Shown: positions 20,545 through 30,434 of the stretch, piece after piece
Layout: every line of letters begins with the position of its first letter
Numbering within the stretch: the first letter of the stretch is position 1
NCBI RefSeq assembly: GCF_003050925.1
Contig: NZ_QAOV01000003.1
Coordinates: forward strand, 310,001-374,000
Direction: 5' to 3'
Source of the DNA: Pseudomonas sp. GV085
GTDB lineage: Bacteria > Pseudomonadota > Gammaproteobacteria > Pseudomonadales > Pseudomonadaceae
DNA length: 64,000 nucleotides
Made by a program: the position numbers and the translations under genes
The notes under the pieces: generated by a model
Seen by the model: the letters and a program-made list of their open reading frames with translations, nothing else
Databases searched by the model: none
What the model was told of the DNA's origin: nothing

Positions 20545-22068
20545 CTAGACGGTCTTGGCCATCCGGCTCGCAATCAGCGCCCAGCCGAACAACAGCACGC
20601 AGACAATGAGCAATGGCCACGAACGCCATTCCAGGTACGGCGTCAGGTTATGCATCGGCACCACTTCGCCATACAGGATGCCGCGTTCGAACTGCGGGAT
20701 CTGATCGGTAATCTGACCAAACGGGTTGATCAGGCCGGATACGCCGTTGTTGGTGGCGCGGATCATCCAGCGGCCGGCCTCCAGTGCACGCATCTGCGCC
20801 ATCTGCAGGTGTTGCAGGGGGCCGATGGAGGTGCCGAACCAGGTGTCGTTGCTGATGGTCAGCAGCAGGTCGCTGCGGGCGGCAAGGCTGGCAGCGAACT
20901 CCGGATAAACCACTTCGTAGCAGATGAACGGCGCGATCTGATAACCCTTGGCTTGCAGCAGCGGCTGGTCGGCCGGGCCGCGAGCGAAGTCCGACATTGG
21001 CAGGTCGAAGAATGCGATCAGCCCGCGCAGCATGTCCTGCAAGGGGACATATTCACCAAACGGCACCAGTTTTTGCTTCAGGTAAGTGCCGTCGCCTTCA
21101 CCGGTAACCGTGATGCCATTGAAGAAACGCTTCTCGTGGCGTACTTCCATGCGCACCGGGACACCGGTAATGAACGCCGATTTACGTTCGGCCGCGAAGC
21201 CGCCCATCATGTTCAGGTAGCCCTCGGCGGACTCCTTGAGCACCGGAATCGCCGTTTCCGGCCAAATGAGAAGGTCGGCTCGCCTGGAGCTGAAACTCAT
21301 GTCGCGGTACAAAGCCAGTTGCGCGTTGAGCTGCGCCGGGTCCCACTTCATGCTTTGTTCGACGTTGCCCTGAATGGCGGCGACGCTCAGTGGCGGCCCC
21401 GACGGGCTGGTCCAGGCATGATGTTTGAGGGCCATACCGACCAGCCATGGGCCGACCAGCAGCAATATACCGGCAGCGATGAAGCCTTTACGCCCCGTGC
21501 GAACCAGGCGCAAGCCGTTGTAGATCAGCGCAGCTGTCAGGGCCAGGGTAAAGGAAATCAGCCACATCCCGCCGATGGGAGCAAGCCCGGCCAGCGGGCC
21601 ATCGAGCTGGCTGTAACCGGAATACAGCCACGGGAAACCTGTCAGGAACCAGCCACGGAAAGCTTCCTGACCAACCCACAGCGCAGCGAAGGCCAGTGCG
21701 TCGGCCAGCGGTGCCTCATTGCGACGCAGCCAGCGCGCCCAAATCCAGGCGGGCAGGGCAAAGAACCAGGCAATCGCCGCGGTGAAGATCAGCATCAGGA
21801 AGCCGGCCAGCAGCATCGACGCGCCGCCGAAGTGGTGAATGCTGTAGTAGATCCAGCTGGTGCCGGCACCGAACAGGCCGAAACCGAAACACCAGCCGCG
21901 ACCCAACGCCTGGCGTGGGCTCAGTTCGCGCAAACCGGCATAGAACAGGCCGACGGCGAGCAGTGCCAGTGGCCAGATATCGAACGGCGCCAGGGCCAGG
22001 GTGGTGATTGCACCGGCCGCCACGGCCAGCAGGTTACCGGGCCAGCCGGGGCGGGTTGTCCAGCGCAT
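20545..22068 (-). CDS. lnt: Apolipoprotein N-acyltransferase
   Basis: Adds the third acyl chain to the N-terminal cysteine of lipoproteins, in the inner membrane. The 507-residue protein has an N-terminal block of about seven helices and a nitrilase-like periplasmic domain with the catalytic triad: Glu in LLIWPETAIP, Lys in KQKLVPFGEYVPL and Cys in PFICYEVVYPE. A final helix sits near the C-terminus. It is immediately downstream of corC (eight bases between), the usual order. The window contains several of its likely substrates (RlpA, LptE, the MltB paralogue). Confidence 0.96.
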   Translation of the reverse strand: MRWTTRPGWPGNLLAVAAGAITTLALAPFDIWPLALLAVGLFYAGLRELSPRQALGRGWCFGFGLFGAGTSWIYYSIHHFGGASMLLAGFLMLIFTAAIAWFFALPAWIWARWLRRNEAPLADALAFAALWVGQEAFRGWFLTGFPWLYSGYSQLDGPLAGLAPIGGMWLISFTLALTAALIYNGLRLVRTGRKGFIAAGILLLVGPWLVGMALKHHAWTSPSGPPLSVAAIQGNVEQSMKWDPAQLNAQLALYRDMSFSSRRADLLIWPETAIPVLKESAEGYLNMMGGFAAERKSAFITGVPVRMEVRHEKRFFNGITVTGEGDGTYLKQKLVPFGEYVPLQDMLRGLIAFFDLPMSDFARGPADQPLLQAKGYQIAPFICYEVVYPEFAASLAARSDLLLTISNDTWFGTSIGPLQHLQMAQMRALEAGRWMIRATNNGVSGLINPFGQITDQIPQFERGILYGEVVPMHNLTPYLEWRSWPLLIVCVLLFGWALIASRMAKTV

Positions 22069-22076
22069 TTCAATCC

Positions 22077-22916
22077 TTAGCGAGCAATGGGCGTCAGGCG
22101 AAGCAAGTGAATCCGACGGCTGTCGGCGTTCAGGATGCGGAAACGGTACGGGCCGATTTCGGTGATTTCGTTACGTTTTGGCAAATGCCCGAACGCGCTC
22201 ATCACCAGGCCGCCAACGGTGTCGAATTCATCGTCGGAGAACTCGCTGTCGAAAAAGTCGTTGAAGTTCTCGATCGGTGTCAGGGCCTTGATCAGGAAAT
22301 CACCGCTGGGCAGCGGCTTGATGTAGCTGTCTTCTTCGACGTCGTGTTCGTCTTCGATGTCGCCGACGATTTGCTCCAGCACGTCTTCGATGGTCACCAG
22401 ACCGGCCACGCCGCCGTACTCGTCGATGACGATGGCCATGTGATTGTGGTTGGCACGGAATTCGCGTAGCAGCACGTTAAGGCGCTTTGATTCCGGCACG
22501 AAGGTGGCCGGGCGCAGCAGGTCCTTGATGTTGAAATTGTCGCCGTTCTCCTTGAGGATCAACGGCAACAAGTCCTTGGCCAGCAACACGCCCATCACGT
22601 CATCGTGGCTTTCGCCGATCACCGGGTAGCGGGAGTGGGCCGAGTCGACCACGGCTGGCAGGAACTCGCGGGGTGTCTGGGTCGCCTTGATGCTGACCAT
22701 TTGCGAGCGCGGGACCATGATGTCCCGAACCTGCAAGTCAGCCACCTGGATGGCGCCTTCGACGATGGCCAGCGCTTCGCTGTCCAGCAGTTTGTTCTGG
22801 TGTGCATCGCGCAGCAGCTCCAGCAGCTCCTGGCGGTTTTTCGGCTCGTGGGCAAAAGCCTGGGTGAGCTTACCCAGCCATGACTTCTGCCCGTTGCTCG
22901 ATCGATCTTCGCTCAT
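22077..22916 (-). CDS. corC: HlyC/CorC family CBS-domain protein (magnesium/cobalt efflux-type)
   Basis: Cytosolic protein of the CorC family, linked in enterobacteria to CorA-dependent Mg/Co efflux; the exact role is unsettled. The 279 residues contain two CBS domains (from VRDIMVPRSQMVSIK near residue 68 to about 190, including VIDEYGGVAGLVTIEDVLEQIVGDI) and a C-terminal CorC_HlyC domain ending FRILNADSRRIHLLRLTP. No membrane segment is seen, in contrast to long HlyC-type homologues. It lies between ybeY (five bases upstream) and lnt, as in many proteobacteria. Confidence 0.93.
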   Translation of the reverse strand: MSEDRSSNGQKSWLGKLTQAFAHEPKNRQELLELLRDAHQNKLLDSEALAIVEGAIQVADLQVRDIMVPRSQMVSIKATQTPREFLPAVVDSAHSRYPVIGESHDDVMGVLLAKDLLPLILKENGDNFNIKDLLRPATFVPESKRLNVLLREFRANHNHMAIVIDEYGGVAGLVTIEDVLEQIVGDIEDEHDVEEDSYIKPLPSGDFLIKALTPIENFNDFFDSEFSDDEFDTVGGLVMSAFGHLPKRNEITEIGPYRFRILNADSRRIHLLRLTPIAR

Positions 22917-22921
22917 AGCGA

Positions 22922-23416
22922 TTACTCTGAATCCTTTGTTGTTTCGGTAGGGGATGCGTCGGTTTCGTCGTCCGCGTACGGATCGGGAAAGCCCAGTTCT
23001 GCAAGCAACGTTCGTTCCAGTGCTTCCATCTCTTCGGCTTCGTCGTCATCAATGTGGTCGTAACCGAGCAGATGCAAGCAGCCGTGAATCACCAGGTGTG
23101 CCCAATGGGCCTTGAGCTCCTTGCCCTGTTCGGCGGCTTCGCGCTCGACCACGGCCACGCAGATCACCAGATCGCCCAGCAGCGGGATGTCGAGGAACTC
23201 ATCCGGCACATCGGCCGGGAATGACAAGACGTTAGTTGCGTAATCCTTTTGCCGCCAGGTGTGGTTCAGCTCGCGGCCTTCGGCTTCGTCGACCAGTCGA
23301 ATGGTCATCTCCGAGTCGGCGGTGCGCTGGCGCAAAGCCAGTTCGCACCACTGGCGGAATTCGGCTTCGCTGGGGGCGAGGGCTTGGGTGGCGATTTGCA
23401 GGTCAAGCTCAAGCAT
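22922..23416 (-). CDS. ybeY: Endoribonuclease YbeY
   Basis: Metal-dependent single-strand RNase involved in 16S rRNA 3' maturation and ribosome quality control. The UPF0054 zinc motif is clear: [20 protein letters not shown] with three histidines. I start at the ATG at 23416 ([11 protein letters not shown]), giving 164 residues; an upstream extension to 23485 would run far into the phoH-like gene. The start overlaps the end of the PhoH-like gene by eight bases. The C-terminal tail is acidic. Confidence 0.95.
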   Translation of the reverse strand: MLELDLQIATQALAPSEAEFRQWCELALRQRTADSEMTIRLVDEAEGRELNHTWRQKDYATNVLSFPADVPDEFLDIPLLGDLVICVAVVEREAAEQGKELKAHWAHLVIHGCLHLLGYDHIDDDEAEEMEALERTLLAELGFPDPYADDETDASPTETTKDSE

Positions 23417-24416
23417 CGCGGCGGCTATCCTTGGCGGCGGCATCATCGGCCGCTTTGGTTTCGAAGCGCTCGTAGGCTTCGACAATCCGTTGCACCAGTG
23501 GATGGCGCACGACGTCCTTGGGCTGGAAATGGGTGAAGCTGATTCCCGGCACTTCCTTGAGCACTTCGATCACATGGTGCAGGCCGGATTTGGTGCCGCG
23601 TGGCAGGTCGACCTGGGTGATGTCCCCGGTAATGACGGCCGTGGAGCCGAAGCCGATCCGGGTCAGGAACATCTTCATCTGCTCGACCGTGGTGTTCTGG
23701 CTTTCGTCGAGAATGATGAAGCTGTTGTTCAACGTACGGCCGCGCATGTAGGCCAGCGGCGCGACTTCGATCACCTGGCGTTCGATCAGCTTGGCGACGT
23801 ATTCGAAGCCGAGCATTTCGTAGAGCGCGTCGTAGAGCGGGCGCAGGTACGGGTCGATTTTCTGTGCGAGGTCGCCGGGCAGGAAGCCGAGTTTTTCACC
23901 CGCTTCGACCGCCGGACGCACCAGCAGGATGCGGCGGATCTGCTCGCGCTCCAGCGCATCGACCGCGCAAGCCACGGCCAGATAGGTCTTGCCGGTACCG
24001 GCCGGACCGATGCCGAAGTTGATGTCGTTACCGAGGATTTCCTTCACGTAGCGCACCTGATTCAAGCCGCGGGGGCGAATCATGCCTTTCTTGGTGCGCA
24101 GGGCCACGGACGGTTCGGCGGGGGCGTGGTTGTCCAGCTGTTCGACGGCCGATTCCTGCAGGAACAGGTGAACCATGTCCGGCGACAGCTCGGTACCCTT
24201 GGTTTCCCGGTACAGGCGGCGCAGGAGGTTTTCCGCGGAGGTGGTGTGTTTGGGTTCGCCGATCAGCTCGAACTGGTTTCCGCGATTGCGGATCTCGATG
24301 GTCAGGCGCTGTTCGATCAAGCGCAGGTGCTCGTCGAATTGCCCGCACAGATTGGCGAAGCGACGAGCTTCAAAAGGCTCGAGGATGAAACGATGTGGTT
24401 CTATGGGTGCGTTCAA
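23409..24416 (-). CDS. ybeZ: PhoH-like ATPase (YbeZ)
   Basis: PhoH family P-loop ATPase thought to act with YbeY in RNA metabolism. The 335-residue protein has an N-terminal KH-like segment, then the PhoH domain with Walker [14 protein letters not shown] and Walker [13 protein letters not shown], plus the conserved RMFL-like block [19 protein letters not shown]. It starts [10 protein letters not shown]. It lies between miaB and ybeY on the same strand; a REP-type repeat fills most of the 207-base gap after miaB. Confidence 0.94.
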   Translation of the reverse strand: MNAPIEPHRFILEPFEARRFANLCGQFDEHLRLIEQRLTIEIRNRGNQFELIGEPKHTTSAENLLRRLYRETKGTELSPDMVHLFLQESAVEQLDNHAPAEPSVALRTKKGMIRPRGLNQVRYVKEILGNDINFGIGPAGTGKTYLAVACAVDALEREQIRRILLVRPAVEAGEKLGFLPGDLAQKIDPYLRPLYDALYEMLGFEYVAKLIERQVIEVAPLAYMRGRTLNNSFIILDESQNTTVEQMKMFLTRIGFGSTAVITGDITQVDLPRGTKSGLHHVIEVLKEVPGISFTHFQPKDVVRHPLVQRIVEAYERFETKAADDAAAKDSRRDA

Positions 24417-24528
24417 GGTCGTATTTAGCCGCCCTGGGGCAATTGGGATGAATCAAGGATAGCGCCAGTGGCGTGGGCGCGAAAGCTCTTAAATCAGGCA
24501 GCCTGATTCCTGCCTCTGGCGCGGACTC

Positions 24529-24628
24529 TGTAGGAGCGAGCTTGCTCGCGAAGGGCTTGAATGCCCCTCGTTCATTCAGGATGCACGCGTCATCGTTGAC
24601 GACCATCGCGAGCGGGCTCGCTCCTACA
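24529..24628. repeat. REP-type inverted repeat pair whose right arm contains the miaB stop codon
   Basis: Arms 24529-24550 and 24607-24628 (22 bases, one mismatch) of the GAGCGAGCTTGCTCGCG class. The right arm, read on the minus strand, begins TGTAGGAGCG, and its TAG (24626-24624) is the miaB stop codon. The rest of the gap (24417-24528) shows no gene. Confidence 0.88.
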
Positions 24629-25949
24629 CCAGCGAACCCCGCAGCGAATGCGGCTGCGCGGCATCGATGTGCACGTCCGCGAACTGGCCGATCAGGGTCG
24701 GGTTGTCGCAGCGGAAGTTGACGATACGGTTATTCTCGGTGCGGCCTTGCAGCTCGCCCGGGTCTTTTTTCGAGTAATCGGTCACCAGGATCCGCTGGAT
24801 CGAACCAACCATTTGTCGGCTGATCTCGAAGCCTTGCTGATTCAAGCGATGTTGCAGGGCATTCAGGCGCTCTTTTTTCAACTCTTCCGGAGTGTCATCG
24901 GCCAGGTCGGCGGCCGGTGTGCCCGGGCGCTGGCTGTAGATGAACGAGTAGGAAAAGTCGAAGCCGACGTCGGCAATCAGCTTCATGGTTTGCTCGAAGT
25001 CTTTCTCGGTCTCGCCCGGGAAGCCGACGATGAAATCCGAGCTGATGCAGATCCCCGGCACGGCGGCGCGCAGTTTGCGCAGTTTGGATTTGTATTCCAG
25101 TGCGGTGTGGTTGCGCTTCATCGCGGCGAGGATGCGGTCCGAGCCCGACTGCACCGGCAAGTGCAGATGCTTGACCAGTTCCGGCACGTCGGCGTGGGCC
25201 TGGATCAGGCTGTCGGAGAACTCCAGCGGATGCGACGTGGTGTAACGGATGCGGTCGATGCCGTCGACCGCGGCGACCACGCGGATCAGTTCGGCCAGAT
25301 CCGCCAGGCGTCCGTCATGGGTGAGGCCGCGATAGCCGTTGACGTTCTGCCCCAGCAACGTCACTTCGCGCACGCCGTTTTCGGCCAGGTGGATGATCTC
25401 GGCAAGCACATCGTCGAACGGCCGGCTGACCTCTTCACCGCGGGTGTAGGGCACCACGCAGAACGTGCAGTATTTGCTGCAACCTTCCATCACCGACACG
25501 TAAGCGCTCGGGCCGTCGATGCGCGGTTCGGGCAGATGGTCGAATTTTTCGATTTCCGGGAACGAGACGTCGACTTGCGGCAGCTTGCTGATGCGCGCGG
25601 CGTCGATCATTTCCGGCAGGCGGTGCAGGGTCTGTGGGCCGAAGACCACGTCGACGTACGGCGCGCGATCGCGGATGGCCGCGCCTTCCTGGCTGGCCAC
25701 GCAACCGCCGACCGCGATCACCATGTCCGGGTTGGCCAGCTTCAGTTCGCGCCAGCGGCCGAGCTGGGAGTAGACGCGATCCTGGGCACGTTCGCGGATC
25801 GAACAGGTGTTGAGCAGGATCACGTCGGCGTCTTCAGCGCGGGCGGTGACTTCCAGGGCCTGATGTTCGCCCAGCAGATCGACCATGCGCGAGCTGTCGT
25901 ACTCGTTCATCTGGCAACCGTGGGTTTCGATGTAAAGCTTCTTGGCCAT
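24624..25949 (-). CDS. miaB: tRNA-2-methylthio-N6-dimethylallyladenosine synthase MiaB
   Basis: Radical-SAM methylthiotransferase modifying A37 of tRNAs reading UNN codons. All parts are present in 441 residues: the N-terminal UPF0004 domain with three cluster cysteines ([32 protein letters not shown]), the radical-SAM triad [15 protein letters not shown], and a C-terminal TRAM domain. The extreme C-terminus (GSLV then TAG) runs into a REP-type repeat that supplies the stop. The minus strand has TATAAT at 25990-25985, a plausible promoter 36 bases before the ATG, which would drive miaB-ybeZ-ybeY-corC-lnt. Confidence 0.96.
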   Translation of the reverse strand: MAKKLYIETHGCQMNEYDSSRMVDLLGEHQALEVTARAEDADVILLNTCSIRERAQDRVYSQLGRWRELKLANPDMVIAVGGCVASQEGAAIRDRAPYVDVVFGPQTLHRLPEMIDAARISKLPQVDVSFPEIEKFDHLPEPRIDGPSAYVSVMEGCSKYCTFCVVPYTRGEEVSRPFDDVLAEIIHLAENGVREVTLLGQNVNGYRGLTHDGRLADLAELIRVVAAVDGIDRIRYTTSHPLEFSDSLIQAHADVPELVKHLHLPVQSGSDRILAAMKRNHTALEYKSKLRKLRAAVPGICISSDFIVGFPGETEKDFEQTMKLIADVGFDFSYSFIYSQRPGTPAADLADDTPEELKKERLNALQHRLNQQGFEISRQMVGSIQRILVTDYSKKDPGELQGRTENNRIVNFRCDNPTLIGQFADVHIDAAQPHSLRGSLV

Positions 25950-25984
25950 GGAATAGAGTCATCATCTGATTCAAAGAACCGCGC

Positions 25985-25990
25985 ATTATA
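25985..25990 (-). promoter_or_regulatory. Possible -10 box for miaB
   Basis: The minus strand reads TATAAT here, 36 bases before the miaB start. The matching -35 region is weak (TAGGAA), so the call rests on the -10 hexamer alone. Confidence 0.35.
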
Positions 25991-26085
25991 GGGAACATGT
26001 ACCCAGGTTCCTACCGCTGCGCGTCCGATGGCTATGCTATAGTTCGCGCCCTCATTTTTATCCCCCGATGTGTTGCTCGCCCGCC

Positions 26086-26415
26086 ATGACCAAACGTGAA
26101 GCTCCAATCTACAAGGTGATTTTCCTCAACCAGGGCCAGGTGTTCGAAATGTACGCCAAGCAGATCTATCAAAGTGATCTGTGGGGCTTTCTGGAAGTGG
26201 AAGAGTTCGTCTTTGGCGAGCGCACGCAAGTGGTCGTCGATCCGAGCGAAGAAAAGCTCAAGGCTCAGTTCGAAGGCGTGGTGCGCAGCTTTGTGCCGAT
26301 GCATTCGATCGTGCGTATCGACGAAGTCGAGCGTATGGGAACACCGAAAATCAGCGAAGCCCGTGGTGCGGTCGGCAATGTAATGCCGTTTCCGATGCCA
26401 ATGCCTGAGAAGTAA
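26086..26415 (+). CDS. DUF1820 family protein
   Basis: Small cytosolic protein of unknown function, 109 residues. It begins MTKREAPIYKVIFLNQGQVFEMYAKQIYQS and contains the recognisable DUF1820 stretches LWGFLEVEEFVFGERTQVVVDPSEEKLK and VRSFVPMHSIVRIDEVE. An in-frame ATG at 26068 would add six residues; the shorter form fits the family. TATAGT at 26038-26043 is a possible -10 box. It is divergent from miaB, a conserved neighbourhood in Pseudomonas. Confidence 0.88.
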   Translation: MTKREAPIYKVIFLNQGQVFEMYAKQIYQSDLWGFLEVEEFVFGERTQVVVDPSEEKLKAQFEGVVRSFVPMHSIVRIDEVERMGTPKISEARGAVGNVMPFPMPMPEK

Positions 26416-26432
26416 GTAGCAGCGGCTAGAGA

Positions 26433-26579
26433 GGCTTGTTGTGGCGAGGGAGCTTGCTCCCGCTCGGCTGCGAAGCAGTCGCAAGACCGAAACGCGCGGT
26501 GTGTCAGGCAGAGTGCGATTGCAGGGTTTAGGGCCGCTTCGCGCCCCAGCGGGAGCAAGCTCCCTCGCCACAACAAGCC
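26433..26579. repeat. REP-type inverted repeat pair, GGCGAGGGAGCTTGCTCCC class
   Basis: Perfect 32-base arms at 26433-26464 and 26548-26579 with 83 bases between. Arm core TGTGGCGAGGGAGCTTGCTC. It lies between convergent genes (DUF1820 and the Sel1 gene). A shorter relative is at 53284-53317. Confidence 0.9.
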
Positions 26580-26598
26580 ACCTCGAAGTCTGCAGTAT

Positions 26599-27153
26599 TC
26601 AGGGAAGAGGCGCGAAAGGCGTACGCCCGTCAGCGCTCTGCAATTCCATCAAATATTTGCGGAAAATTTGCCCGAGCACCTGGGTGGCGACTTCGAGTTC
26701 TTCGCGGGGCATCTTTTCGGTGACTTCGTCGGCGGTATCCAGGGCATCTTCGGCGCCGTTGACCGCCGCCATCTTCAGCAGGATGTACGCCTGAACGTTA
26801 TTGGCCGGCACGCCTTCGCCGTGGAAGAACATGGTGCCGAGCTTGAATTGTGCCTGGGCGTGGCCTTGCAGCGAGGCTTTTTCGAAATAGCTCAGGGCTT
26901 GATTGAGGTCGCGCTGCGCGTTTTTACCTTCGTAGTAGAACTCACCCAACTCGTATTGCGCTTGTGCATCCCCTTCATCCGACGCTTTCTGGCAGGCGGC
27001 GAGCGCCTGTTCCAGGTCTTGCGGCTGGGTATTGAGGGTGCAGCGACCCATCGCTGGGATTAACAACGAGTTGCCGCCTGCTTGTGCGTGCGCGAGCAGG
27101 GGCTGAAGAAGCAACAGGCAGCCCAGTGCAAGGGTGCGGCCGGTGCGGTTCAT
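26599..27153 (-). CDS. Sel1-repeat (TPR-like) secreted protein
   Basis: Predicted periplasmic protein of 184 residues. The start at 27153 (MNRTGRTLALGCLLLLQ) gives a signal peptide with cleavage near AHAQAGG. Two Sel1 repeats are visible: AQAQYELGEFYYEGKNAQRD with its partner helix, then AQAQFKLGTMFFHGEGVPAN. Such repeats form protein-binding superhelices; the partner is unknown. The cysteines near residues 38 and 54 may form a disulfide. It lies between the DUF1820 gene and hemL. Confidence 0.85.
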   Translation of the reverse strand: MNRTGRTLALGCLLLLQPLLAHAQAGGNSLLIPAMGRCTLNTQPQDLEQALAACQKASDEGDAQAQYELGEFYYEGKNAQRDLNQALSYFEKASLQGHAQAQFKLGTMFFHGEGVPANNVQAYILLKMAAVNGAEDALDTADEVTEKMPREELEVATQVLGQIFRKYLMELQSADGRTPFAPLP

Positions 27154-27340
27154 GGGAATCGACTTACCTCTGAAGGGCGCGCGGACCCATCGAGGGATCC
27201 AATAAGCGCGCATTATGAAATAAGCAGGGGCAACCTTACAAAGTCTTTACTCGTTTTTCTGCTGCGCGGGAAATATATCACCCGTTTTGCGAGGGATTTT
27301 TGCTGAAACTGTAGGAATACAGGCGGGCGTGTAGGTGAAA

Positions 27341-27368
27341 GCTGACGCCGGCAATGGCCAACGTCAGC
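27341..27368 (-). terminator. Probable terminator after hemL
   Basis: On the minus strand, nine bases after the hemL stop: a 12-bp stem with two G-U pairs (27368-27357 with 27352-27341), a CATT loop, then TTTCACC. The T-run is short, so termination may be partial. Confidence 0.5.
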
Positions 27369-27377
27369 GCCACAGCG

Positions 27378-28661
27378 TTATTTCAAGGCAGCGAAGGCGC
27401 GCTCGGCGGCATCCAGGGTCAGTTTCAGCTCGGCTTCGCCATGAGCGATCGAAGTGAAACCGGCTTCGAAGGCGCTCGGTGCCAGGTAGACGCCCCCTTC
27501 CAGCATCAGATGGAAGAAGCGACCGAACAGAGCAGCGTCGCTGGCCATCACGTCATCGAAGGTGACGATGTCGTCGGCGCCGCTGAAATACAGGCCGAAC
27601 ATGCCGCCGGCCTGGGTGGTCACGAACGGAATGCCGGCCGCATCGGCGCGCTGTTGCAGGCCGTCGAGCAGGCGAGTGGTGTAGTCGGTCAGCTCGGCAT
27701 GGAAGCCCGGGCGGCTGATCAGGCGCAGAGTGGTCAGGCCGGCAGCCATCGCCAGCGGGTTGCCGGACAGCGTGCCGGCCTGGTAGACCGGGCCCAGCGG
27801 AGCGATGCGCTGCATGATTTCGCGCTTGCCGCCGAAGCAGCCGACCGGCATGCCGCCACCGATGATCTTGCCGAAGGTGGTCAGGTCCGGTGTCACGCCG
27901 TAGTACGCCTGGGCGCCACCGAGGGCGACACGGAAACCGGTCATCACTTCGTCGAAAATCAGCACCACGCCGTGCTTGTCGCACAGGGTCCGCAGGCCTT
28001 CGAGGAAACCCGGTGCCGGCGGCACGCAGTTCATGTTGCCGGCCACTGGCTCGACGATGATGCAGGCCACGTCCTGGCCGACTTCGGCGAGCATGGTTGC
28101 TACCGCGTCGATGTCGTTGAACGGCAGGGTCAGGGTGTGTTTGGCGAATGCCGCCGGTACACCGGCCGAACTCGGTACGCCCTGGGTCAGTGCGCCGGAG
28201 CCGGCCTTGACCAGCAGGCTGTCGGAGTGACCGTGGTAGCAGCCTTCGAATTTGATGATGCTGTCGCGGCCGGTGAAACCACGGGCCAGGCGAATGGCGC
28301 TCATGGTCGCTTCGGTGCCGGAGCTGACCATGCGCACCATTTCCATCGACGGCACGAGCGAGCAGACCAGGTCGGCCATCTGCGTTTCCATCTCGGTCGG
28401 GGCGCCGTAGGACAAACCGTGCTCAAGCTGTTTGCGCACGGCGTCCAGCACGTCCGGGTGGCTATGGCCGAGGATCATCGGGCCCCAGGAGCCGACGTAA
28501 TCCACATAGCGCTTGTCGTCTTCGTCGGTGACGTAGGCGCCTTCGGCGTGCTTGAAGAACAACGGCGTGCCGCCGACGCTCTTGAACGCGCGAACCGGCG
28601 AGTTCACGCCACCGGGAATGTGTTTTTGGGCATTGGCAAACAGCGTTTCGGAACGAGACAT
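27378..28661 (-). CDS. hemL: Glutamate-1-semialdehyde 2,1-aminomutase
   Basis: PLP enzyme converting glutamate-1-semialdehyde to 5-aminolevulinate in the C5 heme pathway. The 427-residue protein starts [24 protein letters not shown]. It has [18 protein letters not shown], the cofactor aspartate motif [11 protein letters not shown] and the Schiff-base lysine in [18 protein letters not shown]. It follows thiE by 22 bases on the same strand, so thiD, thiE and hemL probably share a transcript, as in other pseudomonads. Confidence 0.97.
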   Translation of the reverse strand: MSRSETLFANAQKHIPGGVNSPVRAFKSVGGTPLFFKHAEGAYVTDEDDKRYVDYVGSWGPMILGHSHPDVLDAVRKQLEHGLSYGAPTEMETQMADLVCSLVPSMEMVRMVSSGTEATMSAIRLARGFTGRDSIIKFEGCYHGHSDSLLVKAGSGALTQGVPSSAGVPAAFAKHTLTLPFNDIDAVATMLAEVGQDVACIIVEPVAGNMNCVPPAPGFLEGLRTLCDKHGVVLIFDEVMTGFRVALGGAQAYYGVTPDLTTFGKIIGGGMPVGCFGGKREIMQRIAPLGPVYQAGTLSGNPLAMAAGLTTLRLISRPGFHAELTDYTTRLLDGLQQRADAAGIPFVTTQAGGMFGLYFSGADDIVTFDDVMASDAALFGRFFHLMLEGGVYLAPSAFEAGFTSIAHGEAELKLTLDAAERAFAALK

Positions 28662-28683
28662 GATCGGGCTCTCAAATCAGATT

Positions 28684-29316
28684 TTAAGCGACTTTAATAG
28701 AAAGCAATTCGTTGAAGGCGCGGGCGCGGCGGGTCACCTCGGCCGTGCTCTCGGCGCCAAACAGGCCATGCACCACCGCCAGCAGATCGACGCCGTGGGC
28801 CACCAGCGGGGCAGCGTTATCCAGGGTGATGCCGCCGATCGCGCAGATCGGCAGGTGCAACTGCTTGCGGGCCTGGTCGAGCAGCTCGAGGCTGCAGGTC
28901 GGCGCGCCGGGCTTGGTGTTCGAATTGAAGAAGCGGCCGAAGGCGACATAGCTGGCACCTTCTTTGGCAGCCTGTTCGGCCAATTCGAGCTGCGCGTGGC
29001 AGGTTGAACCGATGATCGCCTGACGCCCGAGCAGAGCACGGGCGGGAGTCAGTGGGCCATCGGTCTGACCCAGGTGCACGCCCACGTTCAGGCGGGCCGC
29101 CAACTCGGCGTCGTCGTTGATGATCAACTGCGTCTTATAGCGTTCGCACAGCCCGCGCAAGGCTTCGGCCTCACGCAGACGACGGGCCTCGTCGCTGCTT
29201 TTGTCGCGGTATTGCAGCAGAGTGACGCCGCCTTCAAGCGCCGCCTCCACGTACGAAAGAAATTTACCGGCCAGTAACTGACTGTCGGTAATGGCGTACA
29301 GGCCACGTAGTTTCAT
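28684..29316 (-). CDS. thiE: Thiamine-phosphate synthase
   Basis: Joins HMP-pyrophosphate and thiazole phosphate to make thiamine phosphate. The 210-residue TIM barrel begins [17 protein letters not shown] at 29316. It shows [34 protein letters not shown] and [10 protein letters not shown], all family landmarks. The frame is open far upstream into thiD, but only this start fits the family. It is 31 bases downstream of thiD. No thiamine riboswitch-like sequence is seen ahead of the thiD-thiE pair. Confidence 0.96.
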   Translation of the reverse strand: MKLRGLYAITDSQLLAGKFLSYVEAALEGGVTLLQYRDKSSDEARRLREAEALRGLCERYKTQLIINDDAELAARLNVGVHLGQTDGPLTPARALLGRQAIIGSTCHAQLELAEQAAKEGASYVAFGRFFNSNTKPGAPTCSLELLDQARKQLHLPICAIGGITLDNAAPLVAHGVDLLAVVHGLFGAESTAEVTRRARAFNELLSIKVA

Positions 29317-29347
29317 CGGACAAGCCTCTGCGCATTGCAAATAGAAG

Positions 29348-30145
29348 TTACGAACAGAAATCCAGTGGTAAACGACGCGGCACAAACTGGCCTTTACCCA
29401 ACTGCTCGGCATCACGCAGGGTGCGCCATGTGTAGTTAAGCGCGGTCTGCACGGCGTTGGCGAGGTTTTCGCCCTGGGCCAGACGACCGGCCAGCGCACT
29501 GGCCAGGGTGCAACCGGAACCGTGATAACTGCCCGGCAAGCGCTGGCAGGTAAAGGTTTCGCGCAGGCCGTCGCGGCTGTACAGGCGATTGTGGATTTCG
29601 GTTTCGTCGCCATGGCCACCGGTGATCAACAGGTGTTTGACGAACGGCAGGAGTTTTTCAGCGCACTCGTCCGCAGTGCCTTCGGGCAGTTCGGCGAGGA
29701 TCCGGGCTTCGGGAAGGTTAGGGGTCGCAATGATCGACAGGGGCAGCAGGCGTTCGCGCATGGCGTAGCCGACTTCGTCCTTGCCCAGGCGTCCGCCGCC
29801 GCCGGCACGCAGCACCGGGTCGCAGACCACCGGCAAGTGCGGGTGCGCCGAAAGCAGTTCGACCACGGTGTCGACCATTTCCAGGGAACCGAGCATGCCC
29901 AGTTTGACCGCGGCGACTTCGGAGTCGTTGAGCACGGCATTGGCCTGGGCCAGTACCCACTCACGGTCCAGGACGCGGAAGTCAGTGACATTGACGGTGT
30001 CTTGCACGGTCAGGGCGGTGACGGCCGGAGCCGCATGGCAACCCTGAGCGAGCAGGGCTTCGATATCTGCCTGCAAGCCGGCGCCACCACTTGGGTCGTG
30101 GCCGGAGAGACAGAGGACAACGGGGCGAGAGCTGTAGATATTCAT
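29348..30145 (-). CDS. thiD: Hydroxymethylpyrimidine/phosphomethylpyrimidine kinase
   Basis: Phosphorylates HMP twice for thiamine synthesis; ribokinase fold. The 265-residue product starts [27 protein letters not shown] at 30145; [13 protein letters not shown] is the ThiD N-terminal signature. The C-terminal anion-hole motif [15 protein letters not shown] contains the catalytic cysteine-bearing GSGCTL loop. An extension to 30193 is unsupported. It is divergent from ladS. Confidence 0.96.
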   Translation of the reverse strand: MNIYSSRPVVLCLSGHDPSGGAGLQADIEALLAQGCHAAPAVTALTVQDTVNVTDFRVLDREWVLAQANAVLNDSEVAAVKLGMLGSLEMVDTVVELLSAHPHLPVVCDPVLRAGGGGRLGKDEVGYAMRERLLPLSIIATPNLPEARILAELPEGTADECAEKLLPFVKHLLITGGHGDETEIHNRLYSRDGLRETFTCQRLPGSYHGSGCTLASALAGRLAQGENLANAVQTALNYTWRTLRDAEQLGKGQFVPRRLPLDFCS

Positions 30146-30434
30146 GGTGCGCGAGCTTACCACCAAACATGTTTTTTCGGTGTGCGCACGCATCGGAGCC
30201 GATTGCGCTGCGATCTTTTGATCTTTCTGACCAAGCCAACAGCTCTAACTCAATCCGTGGCGCTGTAACGCCCGTTCTAGAGCCTTTGTAGGAAAAATTT
30301 CAATGGTGTTTAATGGCTATCAACGGCTATGCTAGAGTGGATCCAAACCAATAACAGGTAATACCGGTTTTACGTCTGCTCAAAAGGAATGGGGGGCTTC
30401 CTGACAGAACCGGACAGGCCACGCTGGGGCTTCA
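30146..30434. promoter_or_regulatory. Divergent thiD/ladS intergenic region
   Basis: No gene seen. A short fragment of the common repeat (GCTGCGATCTTTTGATC, 30208-30224) lies here without a partner arm. On the plus strand TATGCT at 30328-30333 is a possible -10 box for ladS, with only a weak -35 region. Confidence 0.35.

Noticed and set aside
24648..25991. A plus-strand open frame of 447 codons opposite miaB
   Set aside because: It is antisense to all the cluster-binding motifs of MiaB; the composition is shadow-like (Arg, His, Val, Gln) and there is no ribosome site or family resemblance.
27354..28697. A plus-strand open frame of 447 codons opposite hemL
   Set aside because: Antisense to hemL, with no recognisable domain; the complete HemL motifs are on the minus strand.
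29317..30434. Thiamine pyrophosphate riboswitch ahead of thiD or thiE
   Set aside because: I found no CTGAGA-type thi-box in the leaders; thiE starts 31 bases after thiD.
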